Below are positions 1 to 6,311 of a stretch of 9,029 nucleotides of DNA, piece after piece. The stretch's first letter is position 1; every line of letters begins with the position of its first letter. This stretch comes from an uncultured Clostridia bacterium (GTDB taxonomy: Bacteria; Bacillota; Clostridia; Oscillospirales; CAG-272), in assembly GCA_904502015.1 (NCBI GenBank), contig CAJGEA010000070.1, forward strand, positions 1 to 9,029, read 5' to 3'. Below the pieces are notes generated by a model. The model was not told where the DNA came from. It saw only the letters and a program-made list of their open reading frames with translations, and did not search any database. The position numbers and the translations under genes are program-made.

Positions 1-1
1 C

Positions 2-415
2 GGAACCATGCTGGTCTACGGCCCGACGAACAACGGCAACGGCCCCATCGATATCGGCGACGGGGGCTTTGATATGACCATATCGGGAGGCTTGCTTCTG
101 GCGGTAGGTAGCAGCGGCATGGCTGAAACCGCCACCAACGCTGGTCAGGCAGTGCTTGCCGCGACCATGCGCTCGGGACTTTCGGCCGGCGAGAGCATCG
201 GTATCGCCACCGAGGACGGCCGCGTTCTGGCGGTGTTCAAGCTCCCCAAGGTGATCTCATCCATCGTGTTCAGCTCCTCCGAGCTGGCCGCAGGCACCTC
301 CTACTCGGTGGTTTACGGCGGCACGATCGCCGACGGCGCTGAGGTCATCGACGGCGTGATCCCGTCCGAGAGCTACACGGGATACTCGGTCATGGGCAGT
401 ATTCAGGCAAACTGA
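2..415 (+). CDS. C-terminal part of a Cthe_2159-like carbohydrate-binding domain protein (5' end outside window)
   Basis: The reading frame is open from the left edge to a TGA at 413-415 and gives 137 residues, so the start lies outside the window; the first internal ATG (8-10) is unlikely to be the true start. The sequence is rich in Gly, Ser and Thr, with short beta-strand periodicity. It shows the pattern typical of the end of Cthe_2159-type (PF14262) carbohydrate-binding proteins: a GNGPIDIGDGG turn, a TISGGLLLAVGSSGMAE strand-turn, an IATEDGRVLAVFKLPK segment, then SSIVFSSSELAAGTSYSVVYGG. Proteins of this family are usually exported and form a right-handed beta-helix; some bind acidic plant polysaccharides such as pectin. 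The signal peptide would be in the missing part. No membrane anchor or sortase motif is visible at the C-terminus, which ends SIQAN. The family call comes from motif recognition; the ligand cannot be inferred here. Confidence 0.72.
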   Translation, partial: GTMLVYGPTNNGNGPIDIGDGGFDMTISGGLLLAVGSSGMAETATNAGQAVLAATMRSGLSAGESIGIATEDGRVLAVFKLPKVISSIVFSSSELAAGTSYSVVYGGTIADGAEVIDGVIPSESYTGYSVMGSIQAN

Positions 416-452
416 TACTATATTTTATTTTAAAACCTTGAACTTCTTTTCC

Positions 453-551
453 CCCCTCTCACCCGCTTCGCGGGAGCTCTCCCTAAGGGAGAGCCTTTCG
501 TGAGCATCCCCCTTTGGGGGAGGTGGCACGCCGTAGGCGTGACAGAGAGGG
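453..551. repeat. Mirrored four-hairpin intergenic repeat (MITE-like or dispersed palindromic element)
   Basis: Four perfect short hairpins follow one another between inverted CCCTCTC (near 454) and GAGAGGG (ending 551). Hairpin A is CCCGC-TTC-GCGGG (462-474), B is GCTCTCCC-TAA-GGGAGAGC (476-494), C is CCCCC-TTT-GGGGG (508-520) and D is CACGCC-GTA-GGCGTG (527-541). Read on the opposite strand, the right half (D then C) has the same plan as the left half (A then B), so the element is a modular inverted pair. Similar GGAGGTGGCACGCCGTAGGCGTGAC-like blocks are, from memory, very common between genes in gut Clostridia. No ORF or transposase is present. It could end transcription of the upstream plus-strand gene, but no U-tract follows. 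Confidence 0.7.
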
Positions 552-599
552 TAAAGGCGATTCAATTTTTAATTGCAAAACAATATGAAATATCAGCAC

Positions 600-633
600 A
601 TCCCCCACGAAGGACTCCGTCCTCGTGGGGGAT
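600..633. terminator. Strong hairpin between convergent genes, possible bidirectional terminator
   Basis: The arms 600-615 and 619-633 pair over 15 bp (ATCCCCCACG plus AGGAC) with one bulged A at 610/611 and a three-base TCC loop. It lies between the plus-strand gene ending at 415 and the minus-strand gene ending at 668, where a shared terminator is expected. The following sequence is only weakly T-rich on either strand (CTTTGC on plus, GTGCTGATATTTC on minus), so it is not a textbook intrinsic terminator. A small second hairpin, CTTTG-CAT-CAAAG (634-646), lies next to it. Confidence 0.5.
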
Positions 634-667
634 CTTTGCATCAAAGAGTCAATAGCGTATCAGCGCA

Positions 668-1426
668 TCAGCGGAACCACTTCCCTGTCGTCACTCCCTT
701 TTCATCATGGAAACCGATGCGAAGGATGCGATACCACACCTCGTCGGCGGGGGCGTTCTCGGGAATGAGCCCGAGGCGCTCGCGGACGGCCTTGATGAGG
801 TACTCGGGGTTGAGGTTCTCGGTGTTTCCCGCGCGGAGAGTCGCGCGGATGTGGATGAGTCCGTTGCAGTCGGCAGTGGCCTTCACCGCGTGGATCATGG
901 AACGGATGTCCACTTCCTTATCACCCGACTTGGATCGCTTGGTCATCAGAATGGGGGCGGTGGCGACGTTGAACAGCTCGTGGATGGCGGCGGCGTTGGC
1001 TGTCGTGTCACCGGGCGTCTTGACCGTGATCTCGTACACGCCCCACGCGATCTGCATATAGGTGGTTTCGGGCACGTAAACCTCGGACACCGCCATCTCA
1101 CTCGTCAACTCGGCGTTGAGCTGGTTCTTGATCTCGTCGCAGGTAATCTCGCGGTCAATGCGAAGGTCAACCATTTCCTCCATACCCTCCGAGCCGACGG
1201 GCAGAGGCACGCCGAACACGATTTTACTGTGGGGGTTAAATCCCTGCGTGTACCACATGGGGATGGAGGCGCGCACCAGCACTCTCTGCCACGTGCGCTG
1301 AAGGTCGAGGTGGGAGAAATACTGCAGGTTTCCCGTCTTTTGGAAGATCACGCGAACGGTGATGGGGGTGTCCAGCATGGGGCGGTCAAATTTAGAGATT
1401 CGTTTCATTTTTTCTTGGGACAGCAC
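668..1426 (-). CDS. TIGR03936 family radical SAM-associated protein (DUF2344)
   Basis: This 252-residue protein has the signature of the TIGR03936/DUF2344 family near its N-terminus: FQKTGNLQYFSHLDLQRTWQR, then RASIPMWYTQGFNPHSKIVFG, then PLPVGSEGMEEMVDLRI. Its length is normal for the family. No radical SAM cysteine motif is present, as expected, because this family is the partner of the TIGR03960 radical SAM protein, encoded just upstream here; the two are fused in some bacteria. Their reaction is unknown; frequent linkage to ribonuclease E/G and ribosomal protein genes elsewhere hints at RNA or translation. The start chosen is GTG at 1426, 22 bp inside the upstream gene, because a GGAGG site (1436-1440) lies 9 nt before it. 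An ATG at 1408 would form an ATGA overlap with the upstream stop but is 27 nt from that site. Coupling of translation to the upstream gene is likely. Confidence 0.9.
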   Translation of the reverse strand: MLSQEKMKRISKFDRPMLDTPITVRVIFQKTGNLQYFSHLDLQRTWQRVLVRASIPMWYTQGFNPHSKIVFGVPLPVGSEGMEEMVDLRIDREITCDEIKNQLNAELTSEMAVSEVYVPETTYMQIAWGVYEITVKTPGDTTANAAAIHELFNVATAPILMTKRSKSGDKEVDIRSMIHAVKATADCNGLIHIRATLRAGNTENLNPEYLIKAVRERLGLIPENAPADEVWYRILRIGFHDEKGVTTGKWFR

Positions 1427-3267
1427 GAGCGTACACCTCCCAGCTTATTTGCCCCACAGCCCGAGCATTGCTCGCGGCAGTTGGGGGTCGTGGTATTTTG
1501 ATATGCGCTTTCACGCTCCCTCAGGAGGAACGTCTTGGTCACGCCGCAGTCGATGACGTCCCACGGCAGCACCTCGTCCAGCCCCCACGCGCGGTTGGCG
1601 TAGTAGGCGGGGTCAATGCCCGTGTCGGCAAAGACCGAGAGCCAGTTTTGATAATTAAAATATTCACTCCACGCATCGAAGGCGAAGCCACGGTGGCAGG
1701 CCTCCTCCAGCGCGCGGCCGAGGCGGCGGTCACCGCGCGCCAGCACGGCCTCGATATGACAGACCTCGGCATCGTGGTGGTTATACTTGACCTTGCGATC
1801 GCGGTTGCACGAGCCAACGTACTCCTGCTTGCGCTTCATCTCCTCCAAGGTATCTTGCGCCTCCCACTGGAAGGGGGTGAAGGGCTTGGGGATAAAGGGG
1901 GACACGCTGATGGTAACCTGGGGCGGGCGGCTTCCCTTCTGTCGGTTGGGGTTCTGGTAGTAGGCGTTGACCACGCGGTGAGCCAGCTCGGGGATCTCGG
2001 CGAGATCCTCGTCGGTCTCGGTGGGATGTCCCTGCATGAAATACAGCTTGACCTGATTCTTACCCGCCTCAAAGGCCACGCCGACGGCACGCATCAGATC
2101 CTCCTCGTAGAGGTTTTTATTGATGACGTCGCGCAGTCGCTGGGAGCCTGCCTCGGGGGCGAAGGTAATGGTGGAGTTGCGGATGGAAGCCACCTTATCC
2201 ATCAGCTCCTTGGTGAAGGAATCGGCGCGCAGAGACGGCAGTGAGAGGCTGACCATATTGGGGTTCGTCCATGCGAGGAGTCGGTCGGTCATCTCGTCGA
2301 TCTCGGTATGGTCGCTGATAGACAGCGAGGCGAGGGACATTTCCTCATAGCCCGAGTTGTCAAAGATGGCTCTTGCCTGACAATCCACCACGGCGGCGGA
2401 TTTCTCACGCACGGGACGGTACACCATACCTGCCTGGCAGAAGCGACAGCCTCGGATGCATCCGCGAGCGGCCTCGACCGTGATGCGATCCTGCACGGTC
2501 TCAATATAAGGCATGACCACGCGCTCGGGGAACGGTGCCTTGTCCAGATCCTCGACGATACGCTTGCGCACCTTGGTGGGAATATCGTCATAGATGGGGG
2601 TATACGCCTCGATGGTGCCGTCCTCCTTATAGGTGACGGTGTAGAGTGAAGGAACGTAAACGCCCTCAATGGTACGGGCGGCTTCGTGCAAGAACGCCGC
2701 GCGGGTATAGCGACCCTCTTCCTTCATTTGAATGTAGAGGCGCACGATCTCGGGGAGCATCTCCTCACCCTCGCCGATATTGAAAAGATCAAAGAAGTCG
2801 GCGATAGGCTCGGGGTTATAGGAGCAAGGGCCGCCGCCGATGACGAGCGGTGCATCCTCGTCACGGTCAGCCGAGCGCAGAGGAATGCCCGCCAGTCCCA
2901 GCATATTGAGCACGGTGGTATAGCACATCTCGTACTGGAGGGTAAAGCCCACGAAGTCGAAATCGGTCAGCGCGTCGCCGCTCTCCAGCGCGGTCAGGGG
3001 CGTTCCCGTCGCCTTCATTTTCTCCTGCATATCCATCCACGGCGCGTAGACACGCTCGCACCAGATGTCGTCGTGTTGGTTCAGGCAATGGTAGAGGATG
3101 CGGATGCCCAGATTGGACATACCGATCTCGTAGGAATCGGGAAAAGCAAAGGCAAAGCGCGCCTTGACCGCTCCCTTATCCTTAATGACCTGTCCGTACT
3201 CGCCGCCCGCGTAGCGGCCGGGGCGGGATACGGAGGTCAGGAGCATACGTTTTTCGTTTTGATTCAT
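1405..3267 (-). CDS. TIGR03960 family B12-binding/radical SAM protein
   Basis: This 620-residue protein has the two-part plan of the family. Residues about 35-175 form a Rossmann-like cobalamin-binding-type domain (AFAFPDSYEIGMSNLGIRIL, DFDFVGFTLQYEM, PLVIGGGPCSYNPEP, FNIGEGEEM); no DxHxxG cobalt-ligand motif is visible. Residues about 260-480 form the radical SAM barrel, with the [4Fe-4S]-binding CX3CX2C at C270, C274 and C277 in the context AARGCIRGCRFCQAG, and FAPEAGSQRLRDVINK and KLYFMQGHPTETDED further on. A second cysteine cluster, C597-X3-C601-X2-C604, then C615 and C616, ends the protein and may hold another Fe-S centre or zinc. The substrate is unknown. The ATG start at 3267 has AAAAAGGAA upstream with 7 nt spacing. 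It follows the 983-residue membrane protein gene after 51 bp and overlaps the TIGR03936 gene by 22 bp, so these are probably co-transcribed. Confidence 0.93.
   Translation of the reverse strand: MNQNEKRMLLTSVSRPGRYAGGEYGQVIKDKGAVKARFAFAFPDSYEIGMSNLGIRILYHCLNQHDDIWCERVYAPWMDMQEKMKATGTPLTALESGDALTDFDFVGFTLQYEMCYTTVLNMLGLAGIPLRSADRDEDAPLVIGGGPCSYNPEPIADFFDLFNIGEGEEMLPEIVRLYIQMKEEGRYTRAAFLHEAARTIEGVYVPSLYTVTYKEDGTIEAYTPIYDDIPTKVRKRIVEDLDKAPFPERVVMPYIETVQDRITVEAARGCIRGCRFCQAGMVYRPVREKSAAVVDCQARAIFDNSGYEEMSLASLSISDHTEIDEMTDRLLAWTNPNMVSLSLPSLRADSFTKELMDKVASIRNSTITFAPEAGSQRLRDVINKNLYEEDLMRAVGVAFEAGKNQVKLYFMQGHPTETDEDLAEIPELAHRVVNAYYQNPNRQKGSRPPQVTISVSPFIPKPFTPFQWEAQDTLEEMKRKQEYVGSCNRDRKVKYNHHDAEVCHIEAVLARGDRRLGRALEEACHRGFAFDAWSEYFNYQNWLSVFADTGIDPAYYANRAWGLDEVLPWDVIDCGVTKTFLLRERESAYQNTTTPNCREQCSGCGANKLGGVRSCCPKKK
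1435..1440 (-). promoter_or_regulatory. Ribosome binding site that sets the GTG start of the TIGR03936 gene
   Basis: On the minus strand GGAGGT lies inside the last codons of the TIGR03960 gene, with 9 nt between GGAGG and the GTG at 1426. The alternative ATG at 1408 has no comparable site at a useful distance. Confidence 0.6.
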
Positions 3268-3318
3268 GATACGGTTCCTTTTTATGCGAATTTACGGAAT
3301 CCCGCCAAAAATTGCCGT

Positions 3319-6270
3319 TTACCGTTTGTCAGCAGGCGATGCGGGCGAATCGGATTTGGCAGGCTTCCCTTTTGGTGTGTTCTGCGTGTCCGCGGAAATA
3401 TATCCCTCGGAGCGGCGGTTGACCACCACGGCGGTAAGCACCGCCGACAGAACTGCGCAGAAAACTTGATACAGCATGAGCGACGTCGACCCGAGCAGCC
3501 GTGCGCCGCCAAAGCACACCGCCGTCAACGAGGCGAGCAGGGCAAGTGCCATGAGAAGCCAGGTCAGCCACTCGCCCAGGCGGTAGGCGCGACGCATCCG
3601 ATAACACGCCGTTAAGGGCAACGCCAGATCGGTACAGCGATCGGTCGCAACGACGGAGGCCGCAATCCCCTCGCTGATATCATCACAGCGTGTAGCACGC
3701 GTCACGCGCACCTCGGGCAAGCGGCGGGTTCCCGTTGGCTCCAGAGTCCCGACTCGGACAAGAGGATCATAGATCACAAGGGATACGGCGTAACCAATAC
3801 GGTCGAGCAAGCACACAGCATCGGCAAAACGCCGACTGACGCGGTATTCCGCAGCGTAGGCCAAGCGGAATCGGCGGTCAAACGCAATATAGAGCACCTG
3901 GCTGGCGTCGCTCTTTTTATACGCGCGTTCCATGCCCATTTTGGGCAGGCGGATGCCTCGGCGCAGGAGCGCGTCATGCGTTCCCACCGAAATTTCCACC
4001 GTAATATGACGTTTTCTGTCCATCATATGTGCGCATAGATATTGATCGGACGATTCGGATATGTCAATTTGCATATCCGCAAGATCATCCTCGCGCACCG
4101 AAAATTCGGAGCGCAAGGGACTTCCGATACAGCAGAAAAAAATCTGCGCCAAGCGCCGCCATTCAGCCGTTCCGTCGTCATCACGCAGAGTGATCTCGCG
4201 GATGCAGGTGGCGCGCAGGGCATCCCCATCGCGAAAGTATATTTCGTTTTCAGACGCGTATTTTTCGGGCGCGGCGGTTCCGATAACTGCCGTGCCCTTA
4301 AGGCAGAGGCGGCTATTGGCCAGCCCCAAGGGTAGGCTGATCGCCAGCAAGTAGGAGGCAGGCATGGCCGTCAGATACATAACCATACCCACTCGGATGG
4401 CGTCCCACACAGAGCCACCGCCGAAAAGCATGGTCGCCCCGCCAACCGTCACCGCCATCAGAAGAGCGGCGGGCAGAAGGTAGTTCAGGCGTGCCATGCG
4501 GGGATTATACCGATTGGTTGTGGAAAAGTAATCGAGAAGACGGCGCGTACGGCGGGCGTACAGCACCTTATGCGATGCGGTATGCGACGCAGTATGCGGT
4601 GCAGTATGCGGTGCAGTCGGCTTTTTGGGGGAGGCACAGGAATCGTCAGGTGCCGCTCCCTTTCCAACGACGTACTGCGTACTTCCCGCGGACACCACGC
4701 GGAAGGCGCAGTATTCGCCCACGACCACGGCGTACTCAGCAAACGCGGTTACACCGAGAATGAAAAGGGCCGCACCGCACAGCAGAGGGAGTCTGCCCGG
4801 GAAGGCGATCCCCACGAAGGTATAGGCTACCGTAGAAACAATGGTTACGGCGGCAACCGAATAGCGCGAGGGCTCAAAATGAAAGACGCTTCTCAAACCG
4901 ACCGCAAGACGGGTGAGCGAAGGGATAGTGACAGTCAGCATCCACAAAAGACCGATCAACGGGTAGACTGCCGTTTCGGTAAACAAGCGGGGCGATGAGC
5001 CCGCACGGGTGACCGTGGGCAACAGATCGTAGATCCATGCCATCATAGCGCCCACAAAGGCGGTGATCATGCGCACCGCGCTCATGGTGCGGGCGTGACG
5101 GTAAGCGGATTCCACACGTGCGTTGTGCCTCTGGCCGCCGTACTCGCGCGAGGTTTTCACGGTGTCGGACGCTACGCGTTGCTCTGACCAATCCACGTGC
5201 TGTTTGGCGGTGTGAACCGCGCGGTCTACCTCCTGCTTGTCCTCCGTGCGGCGCAGGTCATCCTCGTAGCCCAAATGGACGTACATATCGGCGTCCGAAG
5301 GGATGGCGGGAGCGAGCGGCTTATGACGGCGCGCGTCAGCGGGATCATCCAGCCTGATCTGCAGGGGATCGACGGGCACGCGGGTGCGAGGGGGACGCAG
5401 GGGAATCTGCTCCAGAACGTCGGATGCAGTCAGCGTATCCGACGCCGTTTCCCGCGCGTCCGCCGCGGGTTCGGGAGCATTCTCTTTTTTATCATTCATC
5501 TTTTCCTCGCCGACAGTATCGCCGCTCGGCAAAACCGATTCACCGGCAGCATCGGAGAGAGACTCAAAGGACATACGAACCTGCATCTCATCATCGCCAT
5601 CGTCGGAAAGGGGCATACCGTCGGCCACAGATTCCGCATCCGACACAGCCTCAACCGTCGGTTGACGGAGCATGGCGCGCACCTCGGGCGGCACGCGTCG
5701 AAGGAAATCCTCGTGGGTTTGTACGGTACCATTCAGGAGATCGTCTGCAACAGGGGGCTCATCTATATCGTAGTGTTCGAATTCATCGGGCTCAACCTCG
5801 GGCTCAACCTCGGGTTCTATCTCGGGTTCGTCCTCTGCTTCTACCTGGGGCTCATCCCGGGGCTCATCCTCGGGCTCATCCTCGGGCTCATCCTCGGGCT
5901 CATCCTCGGGTTCATCCTCGGGTTCATCCTCGGGTTCATCCTCGGGCTCATCCTCGGAATCATCCTCGGAATCATCCTCGGAATCATCCTCGGAATCATC
6001 CTCGGAATCATCCTTGGGTTCGGGATCGGGGGGGGGCGCGGAATCCTCATCCTCCTGCTCGGCTTCAAACTCCTGAAGGATGGACTCCAAATCATACATG
6101 GGCTTGATCTCGGCCCTTCGCTCGCTTTGCGTGCGCAGAATCGCCTCAAGCTCCTCATCGCGCGCCGATGCGGAAGACTCCTCGGCGGAACCGTCCAGCG
6201 ATGCCTTCAGCTTTTCGGCCCAATCCACATCTTGCTCGGGCGATTTCGTTTTTTTGCGGGGCTCGGACAC
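3319..6270 (-). CDS. Large membrane protein with acidic repeats; possible catalytically dead P1B-type ATPase homologue
   Basis: I do not recognise a named family; this is what can be seen in the 983 residues. Residues 1-84 are charged. Residues 85-160 are an acidic tetrapeptide repeat (SEDD, then PEDE, then degenerate). Residues 161-395 look disordered. Eight hydrophobic segments follow, near 397-417, 431-453, 470-490, 495-517, 594-617, 622-653, 898-920 and 928-950. This 4+2+2 order, with a 75-residue loop and then a 240-residue cytoplasmic block, is the layout of heavy-metal P-type ATPases. Segment six holds AMPASYLLA where a CPx motif would be. IYFRDGDAL (677-685) sits 43 residues after that proline, where DKTGTLT would be. 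VLYIAFD (792-798) and VIYDP (832-836) resemble P-domain strands, with no TGD or GDGxND. The A-domain TGES is absent; the loop carries HxxxH repeats instead. ATP-driven transport is therefore unlikely; sensing or scaffolding is a guess. The GTG start at 6270 was chosen for its ribosome site; a GTG at 6315 would add 15 residues. Confidence 0.8.
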   Translation of the reverse strand: MSEPRKKTKSPEQDVDWAEKLKASLDGSAEESSASARDEELEAILRTQSERRAEIKPMYDLESILQEFEAEQEDEDSAPPPDPEPKDDSEDDSEDDSEDDSEDDSEDEPEDEPEDEPEDEPEDEPEDEPEDEPEDEPRDEPQVEAEDEPEIEPEVEPEVEPDEFEHYDIDEPPVADDLLNGTVQTHEDFLRRVPPEVRAMLRQPTVEAVSDAESVADGMPLSDDGDDEMQVRMSFESLSDAAGESVLPSGDTVGEEKMNDKKENAPEPAADARETASDTLTASDVLEQIPLRPPRTRVPVDPLQIRLDDPADARRHKPLAPAIPSDADMYVHLGYEDDLRRTEDKQEVDRAVHTAKQHVDWSEQRVASDTVKTSREYGGQRHNARVESAYRHARTMSAVRMITAFVGAMMAWIYDLLPTVTRAGSSPRLFTETAVYPLIGLLWMLTVTIPSLTRLAVGLRSVFHFEPSRYSVAAVTIVSTVAYTFVGIAFPGRLPLLCGAALFILGVTAFAEYAVVVGEYCAFRVVSAGSTQYVVGKGAAPDDSCASPKKPTAPHTAPHTASHTASHKVLYARRTRRLLDYFSTTNRYNPRMARLNYLLPAALLMAVTVGGATMLFGGGSVWDAIRVGMVMYLTAMPASYLLAISLPLGLANSRLCLKGTAVIGTAAPEKYASENEIYFRDGDALRATCIREITLRDDDGTAEWRRLAQIFFCCIGSPLRSEFSVREDDLADMQIDISESSDQYLCAHMMDRKRHITVEISVGTHDALLRRGIRLPKMGMERAYKKSDASQVLYIAFDRRFRLAYAAEYRVSRRFADAVCLLDRIGYAVSLVIYDPLVRVGTLEPTGTRRLPEVRVTRATRCDDISEGIAASVVATDRCTDLALPLTACYRMRRAYRLGEWLTWLLMALALLASLTAVCFGGARLLGSTSLMLYQVFCAVLSAVLTAVVVNRRSEGYISADTQNTPKGKPAKSDSPASPADKR
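4569..4616 (-). repeat. Four tandem 12-bp units encoding a His-containing TAPH/TASH repeat
   Basis: Units at 4569-4580, 4581-4592, 4593-4604 and 4605-4616 read TATGCGATGCGG, TATGCGACGCAG, then TATGCGGTGCAG twice on the plus strand. They encode four tetrapeptides on the minus strand, placing histidines at residues 555, 559, 563 and 567 of the 983-residue protein, in the loop between membrane segments four and five. The two identical right-hand units suggest recent duplication. Confidence 0.9.
5791..6018 (-). repeat. Nineteen in-register 12-bp units encoding an acidic tetrapeptide repeat
   Basis: The 228 bp divide evenly into nineteen 12-bp units. On the plus strand, units from 5863 to 5946 are nearly all CTCATCCTCGGG or TTCATCCTCGGG and encode PEDE-type units. 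Units from about 5947 to 6018 are mostly ATCATCCTCGGA and encode SEDD-type units. Units from 5791 to 5850 are degenerate (CTCAACCTCGGG, TTCTATCTCGGG) and encode PEVE/PEIE-like units. The unit length is a multiple of three, so gain or loss of units keeps the frame. The opposite strand carries long open frames that are artefacts of this repeat. Confidence 0.95.
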
Positions 6271-6277
6271 CGTCACC

Positions 6278-6285
6278 CCTCCTTT
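6278..6285 (-). promoter_or_regulatory. Ribosome binding site that sets the GTG start of the 983-residue membrane protein
   Basis: AAAGGAGG on the minus strand lies 7 nt before GTG at 6270 and downstream of the rlmB stop. The in-frame GTG at 6315, which overlaps the rlmB stop, has no Shine-Dalgarno-like sequence, and the GTG at 6276 is too close to the site. Confidence 0.7.
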
Positions 6286-6311
6286 CTTCACAGAATCTGT
6301 ACCGGGAGGAA

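Noticed and set aside
563..575. CAATT-TTT-AATTG small palindrome
   Set aside because: A 5-bp AT stem in an AT-rich gap is expected by chance and has no supporting context.
707..2244. Plus-strand open frames at 707-1501 (264 codons) and 1468-2244 (258 codons)
   Set aside because: They lie opposite the recognisable TIGR03936 and TIGR03960 genes, have no family motifs, and are explained by GC-rich codon use on the minus strand.
3268..3318. A separate promoter or terminator between the membrane protein gene and the TIGR03960 gene
   Set aside because: The 51 bp contain a ribosome binding site but no hairpin with a T-run and no convincing -10/-35 pair.
5791..6018. CRISPR-like or satellite array
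   Set aside because: The 12-bp units are contiguous without spacers, in codon register, and lie within a coding sequence.
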